DNA of 42,714 bases from Saprospiraceae bacterium (GCA_022448945.1 JAKVCV010000013.1:1-42714), one strand, 5' to 3'. Positions 25,844 to 35,271 are shown, numbered from the stretch's first letter. Numbers and translations: made by a program. The notes: generated from the sequence alone by a model not told the origin.

Positions 25844-26506
25844 CTAATCTTTATGTGCACGGGTTATTTCACGTTTTCCAATAGGACCTGGTATAGCCTC
25901 TACTCTAAATCCTATTGATTTTAGACATCTTTTGAAACTGCCCTTCGCACAAAAGGTAGTCAAGAGGCCATTTGGTTTAAGCGCCTGATACATTTTACTT
26001 AAAACATTTCTTTCCCATAGTTTTGGTTGTGATGAAGGGGCAAATGCATCATAATAAATAATATCAAATTCTTTATCGTATGCAAGGTCTTCGAAAAAAG
26101 CAATTCTTTTATAAAAAGAAAAATTTAAAGACATTCTAAAAAGTTCTTCTTTAAAACGATGCATTTCAAGAAAACTCATTCGTTCCGAACTTGCATTAAG
26201 TAATTCGGGGTAATTTAGTTGTTGTGCTAAATGCATTTCAATAGGGTAGGCTTCTATTGCTGTGTATTTAATATCCAGTTCTTGTTTGTTAGCTTCAAGA
26301 TATGTCATAAATGCATTTAATCCTGTTCCAAAACCAATTCCAAGTATTGAAATCTGTTTTTTATATGCTGATTTGAAATTTAAAGCAGCATCAATAAATA
26401 CTGTTTGGGTCTCTTGGATTGCTCCGTGTAAGGAATGATAGTTGACATTAAATTGACTACTATGTATACTGTGAGAACCATCTTCTGTTTGTATGAGTTT
26501 GTTCAT
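25844..26506 (-). CDS. mnmD: tRNA (mnm5s2U34) methyltransferase, MnmD-type
   Basis: This 220-residue SAM-dependent methyltransferase of the DUF752/MnmC1 type opens with TEDGSHSIHSSQFNVNYHSLHGAIQET, the family signature. The SAM loop ILGIGFGTGLNAF is near residue 55, then AIEAYPIEM near 90 and DIIYYDAFAPSSQPKLW near 140. It methylates the nm5s2U34 wobble base of tRNA in the final step of mnm5s2U synthesis. In E. coli this domain is fused to an FAD-dependent oxidase (MnmC). The stand-alone form seen here is known from several phyla. The start ATG at 26506 gives the expected N-terminus. Confidence 0.9.
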   Translation of the reverse strand: MNKLIQTEDGSHSIHSSQFNVNYHSLHGAIQETQTVFIDAALNFKSAYKKQISILGIGFGTGLNAFMTYLEANKQELDIKYTAIEAYPIEMHLAQQLNYPELLNASSERMSFLEMHRFKEELFRMSLNFSFYKRIAFFEDLAYDKEFDIIYYDAFAPSSQPKLWERNVLSKMYQALKPNGLLTTFCAKGSFKRCLKSIGFRVEAIPGPIGKREITRAHKD

Positions 26507-26558
26507 TGTATATTGGGGATTTTTATATTACTCATAGAAGATAATAGCTCTATTGATT

Positions 26559-27500
26559 TTATTGTTTGACTAAAACAATAGTTTTTGAGGTTACCCAAAA
26601 AGATTTTTTGTCCAGAATAGTTACAAGACCACCTTCTATCTTATATGATTCTGAGATCCTTTGTGGTAAAAGTTGTTGAATATTGCCATCGCTACAGTTG
26701 ATCTGATCACTATCATAGAAGTTGATGGCAGTTCCTAATTCTTTAACTCTACTTTGATATTCTGGGGTTAGAGTTTTATTGCTAAGTAATCTAAGGATCT
26801 TATTTTTGCGCAAAACTTTTTTAGTTCCACAAACAATATAACCCATTGCATCTTTATCAATAAAATTATTTTTTTCTTTTAAATCTGTTAAAATAATTTG
26901 AAGTTCTGCATTTGACTTTTCTAGTTTGATTGTTTTAATTTTAAGCTTGGCATAAGCATCAGTCAGATTAGATTCAGTGTCGGAAATTTCTTCTTTTAAC
27001 TTGTCTAGAGCAATTTTCATATTTGCAATAGTTGTATGAACATTCTCAACTTCTTTTGAGATGTCTGTGAATTTTATTTCAAGACGTTCAATCATCTTTT
27101 TAAGCTCTACATTCTCAACTTTATATTTTCTAGCTTGAGACCTAAGTCTTTTTGCTTTGTTTTTAGATTCAATATTTGCATCTTTTAACGATTGAAGTTT
27201 TGTCATTATCAATTGAATCTGCGTTGCGTCTTTCGTCATGTTCTTATTAAGAATCAATCGGTCCATCTCCTTATTTCTAAAAGCTATTTCACTAAGTGTT
27301 TTGTCAATTTCGTTAAGTGTTCCAATTGCATTCTCATATGCGCCACTTATCAATTTTTCTTCTTCAATTAAATTCGCCATTTTGTTTTTTACAAGGCGTT
27401 GATTGATTTTTTCTTCTTCTAACTTTGCTTTGTAATTTTCACAACCTGCATTTAGTGTAAATAATGCTATTAGTCCTAATAAGTAAACATTAAATTGCAT
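26559..27500 (-). CDS. Coiled-coil lipoprotein, tandem paralog B
   Basis: This 313-residue protein has the lipoprotein signal MQFNVYLLGLIALFTLNAGC, with lipidation at Cys20. A long charged coiled coil spans about residues 25-215. A C-terminal globular domain of about 95 residues follows (GYIVCGTKKVLRKNKILRLL, INFYDSDQINCSDG, LLPQRISESYKIEGG, FWVTSKTIVLVKQ). It is a paralog of the gene 36 bases upstream, sharing domain order and nearly all C-terminal motifs. A similar layout (signal, coiled coil, then a Y-x-x-G-x-x-K-x-L-x-x-x-G-I segment) is seen in Bacteroidota proteins labelled Cbp1-like adhesins; I make that link only tentatively. An envelope role is likely. Confidence 0.72.
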   Translation of the reverse strand: MQFNVYLLGLIALFTLNAGCENYKAKLEEEKINQRLVKNKMANLIEEEKLISGAYENAIGTLNEIDKTLSEIAFRNKEMDRLILNKNMTKDATQIQLIMTKLQSLKDANIESKNKAKRLRSQARKYKVENVELKKMIERLEIKFTDISKEVENVHTTIANMKIALDKLKEEISDTESNLTDAYAKLKIKTIKLEKSNAELQIILTDLKEKNNFIDKDAMGYIVCGTKKVLRKNKILRLLSNKTLTPEYQSRVKELGTAINFYDSDQINCSDGNIQQLLPQRISESYKIEGGLVTILDKKSFWVTSKTIVLVKQ

Positions 27501-27536
27501 GTTTTGTATAGTTTAAGGTAAAATCAAAAAAAGAGA

Positions 27537-28481
27537 TTATTTTTTGACAAGTACAACAGTCTTGTCAGTAGCCCAAAATAATTTTGAATTTTTAATGATT
27601 AAAACACCACCCTCTACAGTATAAGAATCTTTGTTTCTATTTGGAAGTACATAAACGATATCACCATCACCACCACAGTCAATCTGATCATTGTTAAAAT
27701 AATCAATTTGATCACCATTTTCACGAACAGATTTTTGATAATCTTTAGTTAGTTTTTTCATACTTGTTTTACTCAGGATTCCTGCTTTTCTCAAAATTCG
27801 CTTATCACCGCAAGCAACATATGCCCTTGCTTGTTCATCGATAAAGGTATTTTTATTATTCAGATCTTCTATAGTTGAAGCTAGACGATCGTTGGTAGTA
27901 TTTAGTTCTTCATTGCGTTCTTTAAGGTCTTTATATGCATCGTCAAGCTGGCCACTCTTTTCAGTTAACTGACCTTCCATTTTTGCTAAGGCAAATTCCA
28001 TGTCATCAATAATTTCTCGTGCATCTTTAAGATCTTCTTCTTTTTCTATAATTCTTGACTCGGCTTGAGCGATCATTTTTTTGAGTTGTTGATTTTCTAT
28101 TTGGTATGATCTCATTCTCCGTTGCATACTTTTAGCTGCTTTCTGCGCTTTTTCATTTGCATCTCTTAAAGCACGAAGTTTTGTAATAATAATTTTTCGT
28201 TGAGATAAATTTCCTGAAAATTCTTTTTGTTTTGTTAGTCTTTGAATTTCGTTTTCGTTCATCTTAATTGAACGAAGGGTATCTTCAATTGCATTGATCG
28301 TCTCAATTGCAAGGGTATATTCACCGCGTACTAAACGGTCTTCTTCTTCCAATTTATGTAGCCTTTTCTGATCTGCTGCATTTTGTTCTAAGAGTGCGTT
28401 ATATTCATCTTGATAATTGTTACATGCACTAAAAAGTAAGCCTATTAATGCTGATAAGAATACTAAATATGATATTTTCAT
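27537..28481 (-). CDS. Coiled-coil lipoprotein, tandem paralog A
   Basis: This 314-residue protein has a lipoprotein signal ending in LIGLLFSAC (Cys20). A coiled coil covers about residues 25-215 (LEEEDRLVRGEYTLAIETINAIEDTL and later heptads). The C-terminal domain carries AYVACGDKRILRKAGILS, IDYFNNDQIDCGGDGDIVYVLP and SYTVEGGVLIIKN, ending in FWATDKTVVLVKK. The Cys residues of this domain (CGDKR and IDCGG) are conserved in paralog B, which could mean a disulfide. It is the upstream gene of the pair. Function unknown; an anchored spacer or adhesin-like lipoprotein fits the architecture. Confidence 0.72.
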   Translation of the reverse strand: MKISYLVFLSALIGLLFSACNNYQDEYNALLEQNAADQKRLHKLEEEDRLVRGEYTLAIETINAIEDTLRSIKMNENEIQRLTKQKEFSGNLSQRKIIITKLRALRDANEKAQKAAKSMQRRMRSYQIENQQLKKMIAQAESRIIEKEEDLKDAREIIDDMEFALAKMEGQLTEKSGQLDDAYKDLKERNEELNTTNDRLASTIEDLNNKNTFIDEQARAYVACGDKRILRKAGILSKTSMKKLTKDYQKSVRENGDQIDYFNNDQIDCGGDGDIVYVLPNRNKDSYTVEGGVLIIKNSKLFWATDKTVVLVKK

Positions 28482-28545
28482 AAGTTGTAATTTGTAAAAA
28501 ATGTGATTCTAAAAAAATGAATAAAAAATTAAATTTTTTTAAAAA

Positions 28546-29181
28546 TTATTCATTGTACTTTACCAGATGCCAATATTGGTTAATATTGGTGGATTCCAAA
28601 ATTATTTTATTTTCTTTCATATATGCCCTTCCATCAGTAATATTAAGCATGGATTTATCTTTTGGATCTTCCATGAACATAATTAAAAAATTGTCAGGGT
28701 CAATTCGGCCTTCTATATCTTTACGAATTTCAGAGGTATTAATTTTAGCTAAAAAACGAATTCCAGAACTGTCTTTTAAAATATTAGCAAATTTAAAGGT
28801 AAGAATTTGTGTTTCATAACTTCCATAATTTATTTTTCCAATGAAAGTGCTCTTAGTTAATTCATCCAAATTAATATTATTCGATAATATAGAATTTAGC
28901 TGTTGAGGTACCAAATCCTTGAATTTGCCACTAGGATAATCTGCAAGATATTTTTTGTAGCTATAAACTGTATTAGTTTCAAGTACTGATGCCCATGCTA
29001 GTTTTTCTTTAAAATCTGAAGCTTCAGAGGTATATTTGCTGTTAGGGTACTTAATCATAAATGAATCTATGGCAAGATCAGAATTTTTAAACAAAGCTTG
29101 GTTCCACGCTCTATCTTCATCATTGGTACAGGAAATAGTAAGGGATGCAACTAAAAAAAATAACAATAGTTGGTTAATCAT
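28546..29181 (-). CDS. Hypothetical lipoprotein
   Basis: This 211-residue protein has the lipoprotein signal MINQLLLFFLVASLTISC (Cys18). Two short TPR-like helical motifs follow, each with a YP-S-x-K/F pattern (IDSFMIKYPNSKYTSEA and YKKYLADYPSGKFKDLV). The last 110 residues look like beta-rich sequence (IGKINYGSYETQILTFKF, GIRFLAKINT, YWHLVKYNE). No family recognised. The ATG shares one base with the stop of the upstream acyltransferase gene (TAATG), so translation of the two is probably coupled, suggesting a shared role at the membrane. Confidence 0.65.
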   Translation of the reverse strand: MINQLLLFFLVASLTISCTNDEDRAWNQALFKNSDLAIDSFMIKYPNSKYTSEASDFKEKLAWASVLETNTVYSYKKYLADYPSGKFKDLVPQQLNSILSNNINLDELTKSTFIGKINYGSYETQILTFKFANILKDSSGIRFLAKINTSEIRKDIEGRIDPDNFLIMFMEDPKDKSMLNITDGRAYMKENKIILESTNINQYWHLVKYNE

Positions 29182-30896
29182 TACTTTGTGTTTTTTAATT
29201 CAATATTAGTTGATAAATTATAACCTTCTAAACGATTATGATAGTAAAGTAATAGGTTCATATCTTCACTGCTAATATTACCTTCTTTGTTGAAGAACAA
29301 AGCTTTTTGAACATGAAAAATTCCAATGTTATCAATTCCATGTTTAGTCAATTCCTCAATACTGCCATTTTTAACAATATTTGATAGTCTAATTTCACCC
29401 TCTTTATTGAGTTTTATTAGATGGTTTCTGTACAATTCTATGTTTTTATAAAATACTTCCTTTAAAATAATTCGATCATCTTTTGGCAATCTCAAGATAC
29501 CAAATAAATCTAAAGCTGGATATTGTTTGATGAATATATTGAAAGCAGTATGCGCGACTAGATGACTACTTAGGACTACATTTTCTTTATGATAACGTTT
29601 GATTATTTGTTTAGCAAGCATTTTTGTATACTGCGCATTTCGTTGTTCATCATGCATTATTTTACCATCTGAAACAAAGTAGCCTTTTAGATCAATTGGA
29701 GATCCATTTTTATCAATACTTCTACCATCTTTGTCAACAAAATTTCCTATTACATCCATTGGTTGACCAAAGTTAACTACTATTTCAGAATTCGAAGAGA
29801 AAAATTTCCAAAAAAACTTTAGGAAATTAAATGTTCCACCAAAGGCTTTTTTTTCTATTAAATACAATTCTTTCCCGGTTTGTTCCAAGTGAGAATTTAT
29901 TAATTTTTTTGCTTCGAGCACACAGTGATAATTTAAGATCACAGGGACAATAAATATTTTATTTTCTTTATTGTTCTTGAACAAATTTCCCTGAGCATTT
30001 ATGGCTGTACCCAATAAGCCCATTTTAAGCTTGTTTTCTAAAGCTCCAGAGCGAGAACGAGTTCCACCAGGGAAGAAAATACTATGTACATTTCTTTCTA
30101 TATTGAGTTGTGAATATACTTTAAGGGTTTCTAGATAGAAGTTGTTTTTTTTGCGTCTATCTAAGCCATAGGCACCTAGACGTGGGAAAACATACCCCAA
30201 TATTTTGTTGTAGAGATTTATACCTGCACCGTAAGTAAAGGCAGAAAGTCCAATTTGGTCAGCAGCCCAGCCTACAAGTATAGAATCTAGGTTGCTAAAG
30301 TGTGTCGGTACTAATACGATAGTTCCTTTCGGTATCAATGAACGAATAGTGTTTACATTTCCTATTATTTGTAGTTTTCGTTGGAGTTTTTTATGAGAAC
30401 GGAAACGACTAGAAGCATTAAGAATAGCACCAAATAACATAGGTAGAAACCTTTGAGCCATTTTGTAGGTAGTAATCTTGAAATTACTCATTATTTCTCT
30501 AATATATCTCTCTGTTATTCGCGTCAGTAATTTTCGATTGTGATCTTCAACAGCTTCTTCTGTTTGGTCCAAAGATTTTTTTAAAAGGTTCTTTCTAATG
30601 TCATTCCAAAAATCGAGTTCATCAGGAGGGTCAACTTTCCAGGGGTTATTTATAATACGCATACGCTCTAAATACAAAACCTTAGCAATTGCTTCACTTA
30701 GTGTTTCTTTTCGCTTCTTGTCTATGATTAATTGGCTAGCATATTCAGAGGCATATTTCATAAATTCTTCTTTTTCCAAGCTTAGTTTATGAATAGGCCA
30801 TAATTCCATTTCTTCGACCATCGGCATAGGATAATCAACAGGAAGTATATCATTTTGTTCTTTTGAGAATAGGGTTTTATCGGGTTTCTTAGACAT
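29181..30896 (-). CDS. PlsB-like glycerol-phosphate/lysophosphatidate acyltransferase
   Basis: This 571-residue protein has an acyltransferase (PlsC/PlsB superfamily) core: VPTHFSNLDS with the H-x4-D catalytic motif near residue 199, YGAGINLYNKILGYVFPRLGAYGLDRR near 220-245, IFFPGGTRSRSGALENKLKMG near 272-292 (glycerophosphate-binding block), and VPVILNYH near 315. The N-terminal 170 residues and the C-terminal 180 residues are mainly helical. Such enzymes acylate glycerol-3-phosphate or its lyso form in phospholipid synthesis. The large flanks fit the PlsB rather than the PlsC branch, but the acceptor is not proven. It is translationally coupled to a lipoprotein gene. Confidence 0.8.
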   Translation of the reverse strand: MSKKPDKTLFSKEQNDILPVDYPMPMVEEMELWPIHKLSLEKEEFMKYASEYASQLIIDKKRKETLSEAIAKVLYLERMRIINNPWKVDPPDELDFWNDIRKNLLKKSLDQTEEAVEDHNRKLLTRITERYIREIMSNFKITTYKMAQRFLPMLFGAILNASSRFRSHKKLQRKLQIIGNVNTIRSLIPKGTIVLVPTHFSNLDSILVGWAADQIGLSAFTYGAGINLYNKILGYVFPRLGAYGLDRRKKNNFYLETLKVYSQLNIERNVHSIFFPGGTRSRSGALENKLKMGLLGTAINAQGNLFKNNKENKIFIVPVILNYHCVLEAKKLINSHLEQTGKELYLIEKKAFGGTFNFLKFFWKFFSSNSEIVVNFGQPMDVIGNFVDKDGRSIDKNGSPIDLKGYFVSDGKIMHDEQRNAQYTKMLAKQIIKRYHKENVVLSSHLVAHTAFNIFIKQYPALDLFGILRLPKDDRIILKEVFYKNIELYRNHLIKLNKEGEIRLSNIVKNGSIEELTKHGIDNIGIFHVQKALFFNKEGNISSEDMNLLLYYHNRLEGYNLSTNIELKNTK

Positions 30897-31310
30897 ATAT
30901 ACCTTTCTTGTTCAATTTAATGATAGAACTTTAAACATTCAATATAATGTTATCTACCATTAGTGAGGATTTTTTACTGCTTTTTTTTATTTTTTAACTA
31001 ATAGAAATTTTTCTTTTATCTACAAAATTAGACATTAGTTGCAGATTGTTAAATCTTCTTGGATTTATCTTTAACTTTTTATATGTGTGTTAAATGAACA
31101 ATTAGAATTGACAATTTATACATTAGAAGTTTTTTCATTTAAGCTTATAAATTTTAATCTTAATTTGGTATTAATTCTTCTTACATTAGGTATGTATAAA
31201 AATTATACTAAGATTTTTATATATAACAACAATTGTATAACTTACATCTTTTGGAGGATATATTCGTAACATTCCTCTTTTCTTGCTGAAAAGAATTATA
31301 TAATAAAATT
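30897..31310. other. Intergenic region between divergent genes
   Basis: This is 414 bases of very AT-rich DNA between the acyltransferase gene and the TPR gene, so it should hold both promoters. On the minus strand TAATTTTG (31023-31030) fits a -7 box for the acyltransferase gene, without a clear -33 element. A 60-codon ORF at 31087-31269 has no coding character. No RNA gene or strong hairpin is seen. Confidence 0.4.
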
Positions 31311-33053
31311 ATGATAAACAAGGATTTGACGGAGAAGGAAGCGTTGTTGGAAGATATATTAGATGCGCTTGAAGATGGTGATTATCAAGAGGCTGAGGAT
31401 TTGGCTGATGAAGCAATAGAATTATTTCCTAATGAAGGTTTTGGTTATTACTATCTGGGAGAAACATTATTTTTTCAGCAAGATATGGCAAGTGCTGTAG
31501 ATTATTATCAAAAAGCCATAAATGTTGCCCCTGAAAACTTTGATTATAAGGCTCGTTTGGGCTTGATGTATGCAAAATTATATCAGGAAGAAAAAGCAAA
31601 GCAAATTTATACATCAATTCTAAATTCAAACCCAACTCATATCAATTCACTTATTGCTTTGGGTGTTTATGCACTAAATGATGATGATTTAGAAATTGCT
31701 TTGGAGTATTTAAATAAAGCGATAGAATGTTCACCGAAAAATGGTGATGCATATAAGATCCGTTCCATTATTTATACTAATCTTAATAATTTCCCTGAAG
31801 CAATTACTGATATTGATACTGCGATTAAACAAAATTCTGATGATACAGATTTGTGGCTTCAAAAAATATCTCTTCATAAAAAAAATAACGATTCTACTGC
31901 GGCTTCAAAAGCTTATTCAGAATGGGTTGATTTAGCACCCGAAGATCCTAGTCGTCACTTTGCTTATGGAAATTACCTATTCAGCATCCAAGATTATAAG
32001 TCTGCAGAAAAACAATTTACTTTATCGATAGATCATGAGATATATGGTGATTTTGCTGCTATTGATTCTTTTTTAAACAGAGGCTGGGTTAGGTTAAATC
32101 AGGCCAAAAATTCTGAAGCTATAGAGGATTTTTCTAAAGTTTTAGCATTGGATGCTAAAATTACTGATGCCTATATAGGTGTTTCTCAGGCTAGATATAA
32201 AGATGGTGATATTGAAGCTGCTGTAACTTTCCTCGATGTTGGATTGGGTATTGTAATTGACAAAGGTTGGATATTACTCAATAAAAAAGGAGCTATCCTT
32301 ACAGAAGCTGGTAAATTGGACCAAGCAGAAATGGCCTTTAGGAAAATGCTTGACATAGATGACGAAGAAGTTCAGGCTGAAGGTTTTTTTAGTATGGGAA
32401 AATTGTATCAAAAAAAGGGTGATCTTGAAAAGGCATACGAATACTGGAAGAAAGCAAGTGATATTTTTCACCTAGAAGCTGATGAATGTATTGAAGACTA
32501 TTGTGAAGAATTTGTTGCCAAAGCTCTCAAGGAAAAAGAAAATGAATTAATTCTTGATATGCAAGGTGATTTTGAAGCAAATAGAAAATCAAAAATCCTG
32601 AATCAATTTTTTGGTAATTATTGGGCTGCCGATATTAAAACTACTGCTGCTAAAAATAAAATGTTTGCTCAGATCCCATCCCAAATGGAGAAAAAAATTC
32701 TTGGGTTACTTAAAAACATTTGTGTGGCTATTGTAAATCATGGAATAATGGTATTGAACCCTGGTTTTGATGGTGTAAGAATGTTATACAGTATCCAAAA
32801 GGAGGATTCAAAATCTGTGACCATTAATGGGATCCCATTAAATGGTACAGGAGAAAGAACCTTTACCCTTAGTCTTGTCGGAAATCATATGCTTTTACAA
32901 GGTATAGGTGATAAAGAAGCAGATATTCATTTATATCTTGAAAAGGTAAGCTCCTCAGATAAATTATCAAAAATTACTAAAAACGATTTGATAATGCATG
33001 CTCAAGCAGGAGATCTAGAATTTATGGGAGAAGAATTTCTTAGTACTATTTAA
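31311..33053 (+). CDS. TPR protein with an uncharacterised C-terminal domain
   Basis: This 580-residue protein has no signal peptide. An acidic N-terminus (LLEDILDALEDGDYQEAEDLADEAIELFP) leads into about ten TPR motifs over residues 15-395, for example GFGYYYLGETLFFQQDMASAVDYYQKAI, INSLIALGVYALNDDDLEIALEYLNKAI and EGFFSMGKLYQKKGDLEKAYEYWKKA. After a Cys/acidic link (ECIEDYCEEF) comes a 160-residue domain (FFGNYWAADIKTT, GIMVLNPGFDGVRMLYS, DKEADIHLYLEKV) that I do not recognise. TPR arrays mediate protein-protein contacts; the partner is unknown. It lies upstream of ung (69-base gap). Confidence 0.78.
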   Translation: MINKDLTEKEALLEDILDALEDGDYQEAEDLADEAIELFPNEGFGYYYLGETLFFQQDMASAVDYYQKAINVAPENFDYKARLGLMYAKLYQEEKAKQIYTSILNSNPTHINSLIALGVYALNDDDLEIALEYLNKAIECSPKNGDAYKIRSIIYTNLNNFPEAITDIDTAIKQNSDDTDLWLQKISLHKKNNDSTAASKAYSEWVDLAPEDPSRHFAYGNYLFSIQDYKSAEKQFTLSIDHEIYGDFAAIDSFLNRGWVRLNQAKNSEAIEDFSKVLALDAKITDAYIGVSQARYKDGDIEAAVTFLDVGLGIVIDKGWILLNKKGAILTEAGKLDQAEMAFRKMLDIDDEEVQAEGFFSMGKLYQKKGDLEKAYEYWKKASDIFHLEADECIEDYCEEFVAKALKEKENELILDMQGDFEANRKSKILNQFFGNYWAADIKTTAAKNKMFAQIPSQMEKKILGLLKNICVAIVNHGIMVLNPGFDGVRMLYSIQKEDSKSVTINGIPLNGTGERTFTLSLVGNHMLLQGIGDKEADIHLYLEKVSSSDKLSKITKNDLIMHAQAGDLEFMGEEFLSTI

Positions 33054-33122
33054 CCATGTAATTTTTAATTTCCCATATTCAATTTGTGATTTCTTCTTAC
33101 CCTATATTTTTTTCTTATACCC

Positions 33123-33836
33123 ATGAGTTTTTTATCTGATTATACAATAGAATCAAATTGGAAAAAAAATCTTTCTGAAGAATTTAATTCAGAATATTTT
33201 TCTGGTATAAATGCTTATTTAGAGGCAGGGTGGAAAGAAGGAAAAACAATATACCCACCAAAAACTATGATTTTTGGTGCTTTTAATATGGTTCCCTTAG
33301 AAGATATTAAAGTTGTAATTCTTGGACAAGATCCGTATCATAATCCACGCCAGGCACATGGATTGTCATTTTCTGTGCCTATTAATGCTAAAATACCTGC
33401 TTCTCTTAGAAATGTTTATAAGGAATTGTGTGAAGATATAGATGGTTTTGTGAAACCTGACCATGGCAACCTTGAAAGTTGGGCTCGTCAAGGCGTTTTT
33501 TTATTAAATGCATTTTTAACTGTTGAACACAAAAAGCCTGCTTCTCATAGAAAAATAGGATGGGAAGAATTTACAGATTCTGTTATTTCAAAGATTTCAA
33601 ATAAAAGAAAAGGAATTGTCTTTATGCTATGGGGAAATTTTGCAAAAAAGAAAGCTCAACTTATAGATTCGACGAAACATCTTATTCTTGAATCTGCGCA
33701 TCCTTCTCCACTAGCAGGAAATTCTTTTTTGGGGAACAAACATTTTTCCAAAGCCAATAATTATTTAAAAAGCATGAAAAATAAGCCAGTTGATTGGCGT
33801 ATTCAATCAAGAGCAGCTAAATTATTTGTTATATAA
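33123..33836 (+). CDS. ung: Uracil-DNA glycosylase, family 1
   Basis: This 237-residue enzyme removes uracil from DNA to start base-excision repair. The water-activating motif GQDPYH is at residues 68-73, with catalytic Asp70. HGLSFSVP follows at 79-86, then GVFLLNAFLTVE, MLWGNFAKKK, and the leucine-loop motif HPSPLAGNSFLGNKHFSKAN near 192. Length and motif spacing are normal. It lies between a TPR gene and the ribosomal protein operon, which has its own putative promoter. Confidence 0.97.
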   Translation: MSFLSDYTIESNWKKNLSEEFNSEYFSGINAYLEAGWKEGKTIYPPKTMIFGAFNMVPLEDIKVVILGQDPYHNPRQAHGLSFSVPINAKIPASLRNVYKELCEDIDGFVKPDHGNLESWARQGVFLLNAFLTVEHKKPASHRKIGWEEFTDSVISKISNKRKGIVFMLWGNFAKKKAQLIDSTKHLILESAHPSPLAGNSFLGNKHFSKANNYLKSMKNKPVDWRIQSRAAKLFVI

Positions 33837-33910
33837 TGAAATATTTTTAACTGCTTTTATTTTTTTTGATTATCAGTTCAATAATATTTCAGTTTTTAAA
33901 AATATAATCA

Positions 33911-33918
33911 TATCTTTG
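33911..33918 (+). promoter_or_regulatory. Putative -7 box of the rpsF operon
   Basis: TATCTTTG is a perfect match to TAnnTTTG and would give a leader of about 48 bases to rpsF at 33972. The -33 element is not distinct. Confidence 0.5.
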
Positions 33919-33971
33919 CAGCCGTTTAAACATTGATTATAACCATATAAAATTTAAAATTTTTTATCGTA

Positions 33972-34421
33972 ATGAGACAATACGAAACTACATTCATCAT
34001 CGATCCCACTCTGTCAGGTGATGAAATTGGACAGACAGCACAAATGTATCTTGATTTCCTCAAAGGTGGAGGATGTGAGATTATACATTTGGAAGAAATG
34101 GGCGTACTTGAATTAGCTTATCCGATTGATAAGCGTACATCTGGCGCCTATTATTGGGTTGAATACAAAGCTCCTGAGGGTAGTGATGTAATCCCAAGAA
34201 TAGAATTAGCTTTTCGCCGTGATGAAAATATATTGCGCTACTTAACTATTAAGGTGGATAAACACAGAGCTCAATATAATATTGATAAACGTGCTGGTAA
34301 GTTTAATAAAAAAGAAACACCAAAGGATGAAAGTGATTCTTCTAACTCTAACACTGAAAGTGTAGAAAAGGTAAAAGAAGAAATTACAACGGAAGAAACA
34401 AAAGCAAAAGTTGAAGGGTAG
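33972..34421 (+). CDS. rpsF: 30S ribosomal protein S6
   Basis: S6 has 149 residues here. MRQYETTFIIDPTLSGDEI is the standard N-terminus, followed by GVLELAYPIDKRTSGAYYWVEY and NILRYLTIKVDKH. The core ends near residue 110; a charged, low-complexity tail (KKETPKDESDSSNSN, EEITTEETKAK) makes it longer than E. coli S6, a common Bacteroidota variant. S6 binds S18 in the platform of the small subunit, and rpsR follows 42 bases later. First gene of the rpsF-rpsR-rplI operon. Confidence 0.97.
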   Translation: MRQYETTFIIDPTLSGDEIGQTAQMYLDFLKGGGCEIIHLEEMGVLELAYPIDKRTSGAYYWVEYKAPEGSDVIPRIELAFRRDENILRYLTIKVDKHRAQYNIDKRAGKFNKKETPKDESDSSNSNTESVEKVKEEITTEETKAKVEG

Positions 34422-34463
34422 ATTCCTGACAACACATTTTTAAAATTATGAAAGCTATTAATT

Positions 34464-34730
34464 ATGGCAACTAGAGAAGATATAAAATTTTTAAGCAATC
34501 CTAAAATCGGTCTAAAACGTAATAAATATTGTCGTTTTCGCCGTTATGGTATCAAAGCTATAGATTACACTGATGTTGACTTTTTGATGAATTTTATCAA
34601 TGAACAAGGAAAAATTCTTCCACGTCGCATCACTGGAAACTCATTGAAATACCAAAGAAAAGTATCTACTGCAATTAAACGTGCTCGACACTTAGCCTTG
34701 TTACCTTATGTAGCAGATAATATGAAGTAG
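34464..34730 (+). CDS. rpsR: 30S ribosomal protein S18
   Basis: S18 has 88 residues here. Conserved features are [26 protein letters not shown] and [35 protein letters not shown]. It sits in the small-subunit platform with S6. It is the middle gene of the rpsF-rpsR-rplI operon, with normal length and spacing. Confidence 0.97.
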   Translation: MATREDIKFLSNPKIGLKRNKYCRFRRYGIKAIDYTDVDFLMNFINEQGKILPRRITGNSLKYQRKVSTAIKRARHLALLPYVADNMK

Positions 34731-34783
34731 ATAAGAACTGTTTTTATTTATTGTTTTTGAATCTTGATAACCGATTATATATC

Positions 34784-35242
34784 ATGGAAATTATTTTATT
34801 AAAAGATGTTGAGCATGTAGGAATGGCTAAATCATTAGTTAATGTAAAAGCTGGTCATGCTAGAAATTATCTTATACCACAAGGTCTTGCAATTGTAGCT
34901 AATGAAGCAAATAAAAATAGCTTGATGCAAGAAATTATTCAACAGAAAGAAAGGGCTGCTAAAATTCTGGAAGAAGCTAAAGCTCTTGCAGAACAATTAA
35001 ACCAGACTACATTAAAAGTTCCTGCAAAAGCTGGTACATCCGGAAAGATTTTTGGTTCTGTTTCTACTATCCAAATGTCAAAAATATTGCATGAGACTTT
35101 TGGTGTTGAAATAAATCGTAAGGATATCAAACTTCCTGAAGATGTAAAAATGTTAGGAACATATACTGCCACTGTTATACTTCATAAAGAGTTACATGCT
35201 ACAGTTAAGTTTGAAGTATTTGATGACAAAGAAGAGAAATAG
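34784..35242 (+). CDS. rplI: 50S ribosomal protein L9
   Basis: I start L9 at the ATG at 34784, where MEIILLKDVEHVGMAKSLVNVKAGHARNYLIPQG gives the universal L9 N-terminus; the frame is open 11 codons further up to a TTG, but that extension is not L9-like. The protein has 152 residues: an N-terminal rRNA-binding domain, a linking helix (about 40-75) and a C-terminal domain with AGTSGKIFGSVST and IKLPEDVKMLGTYTATVILHKEL. Last gene of the operon; a strong terminator follows. Confidence 0.97.
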   Translation: MEIILLKDVEHVGMAKSLVNVKAGHARNYLIPQGLAIVANEANKNSLMQEIIQQKERAAKILEEAKALAEQLNQTTLKVPAKAGTSGKIFGSVSTIQMSKILHETFGVEINRKDIKLPEDVKMLGTYTATVILHKELHATVKFEVFDDKEEK

Positions 35243-35271
35243 AGCAGAATCTTGTTTCAAAAAATAATTTT

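Noticed and set aside
31087-31269. 60-codon ORF in the gap ahead of the TPR gene
   Set aside because: Leu/Ile/Asn-rich composition is what AT-rich spacer gives by chance; no motif or signal, and it sits where promoters are expected.
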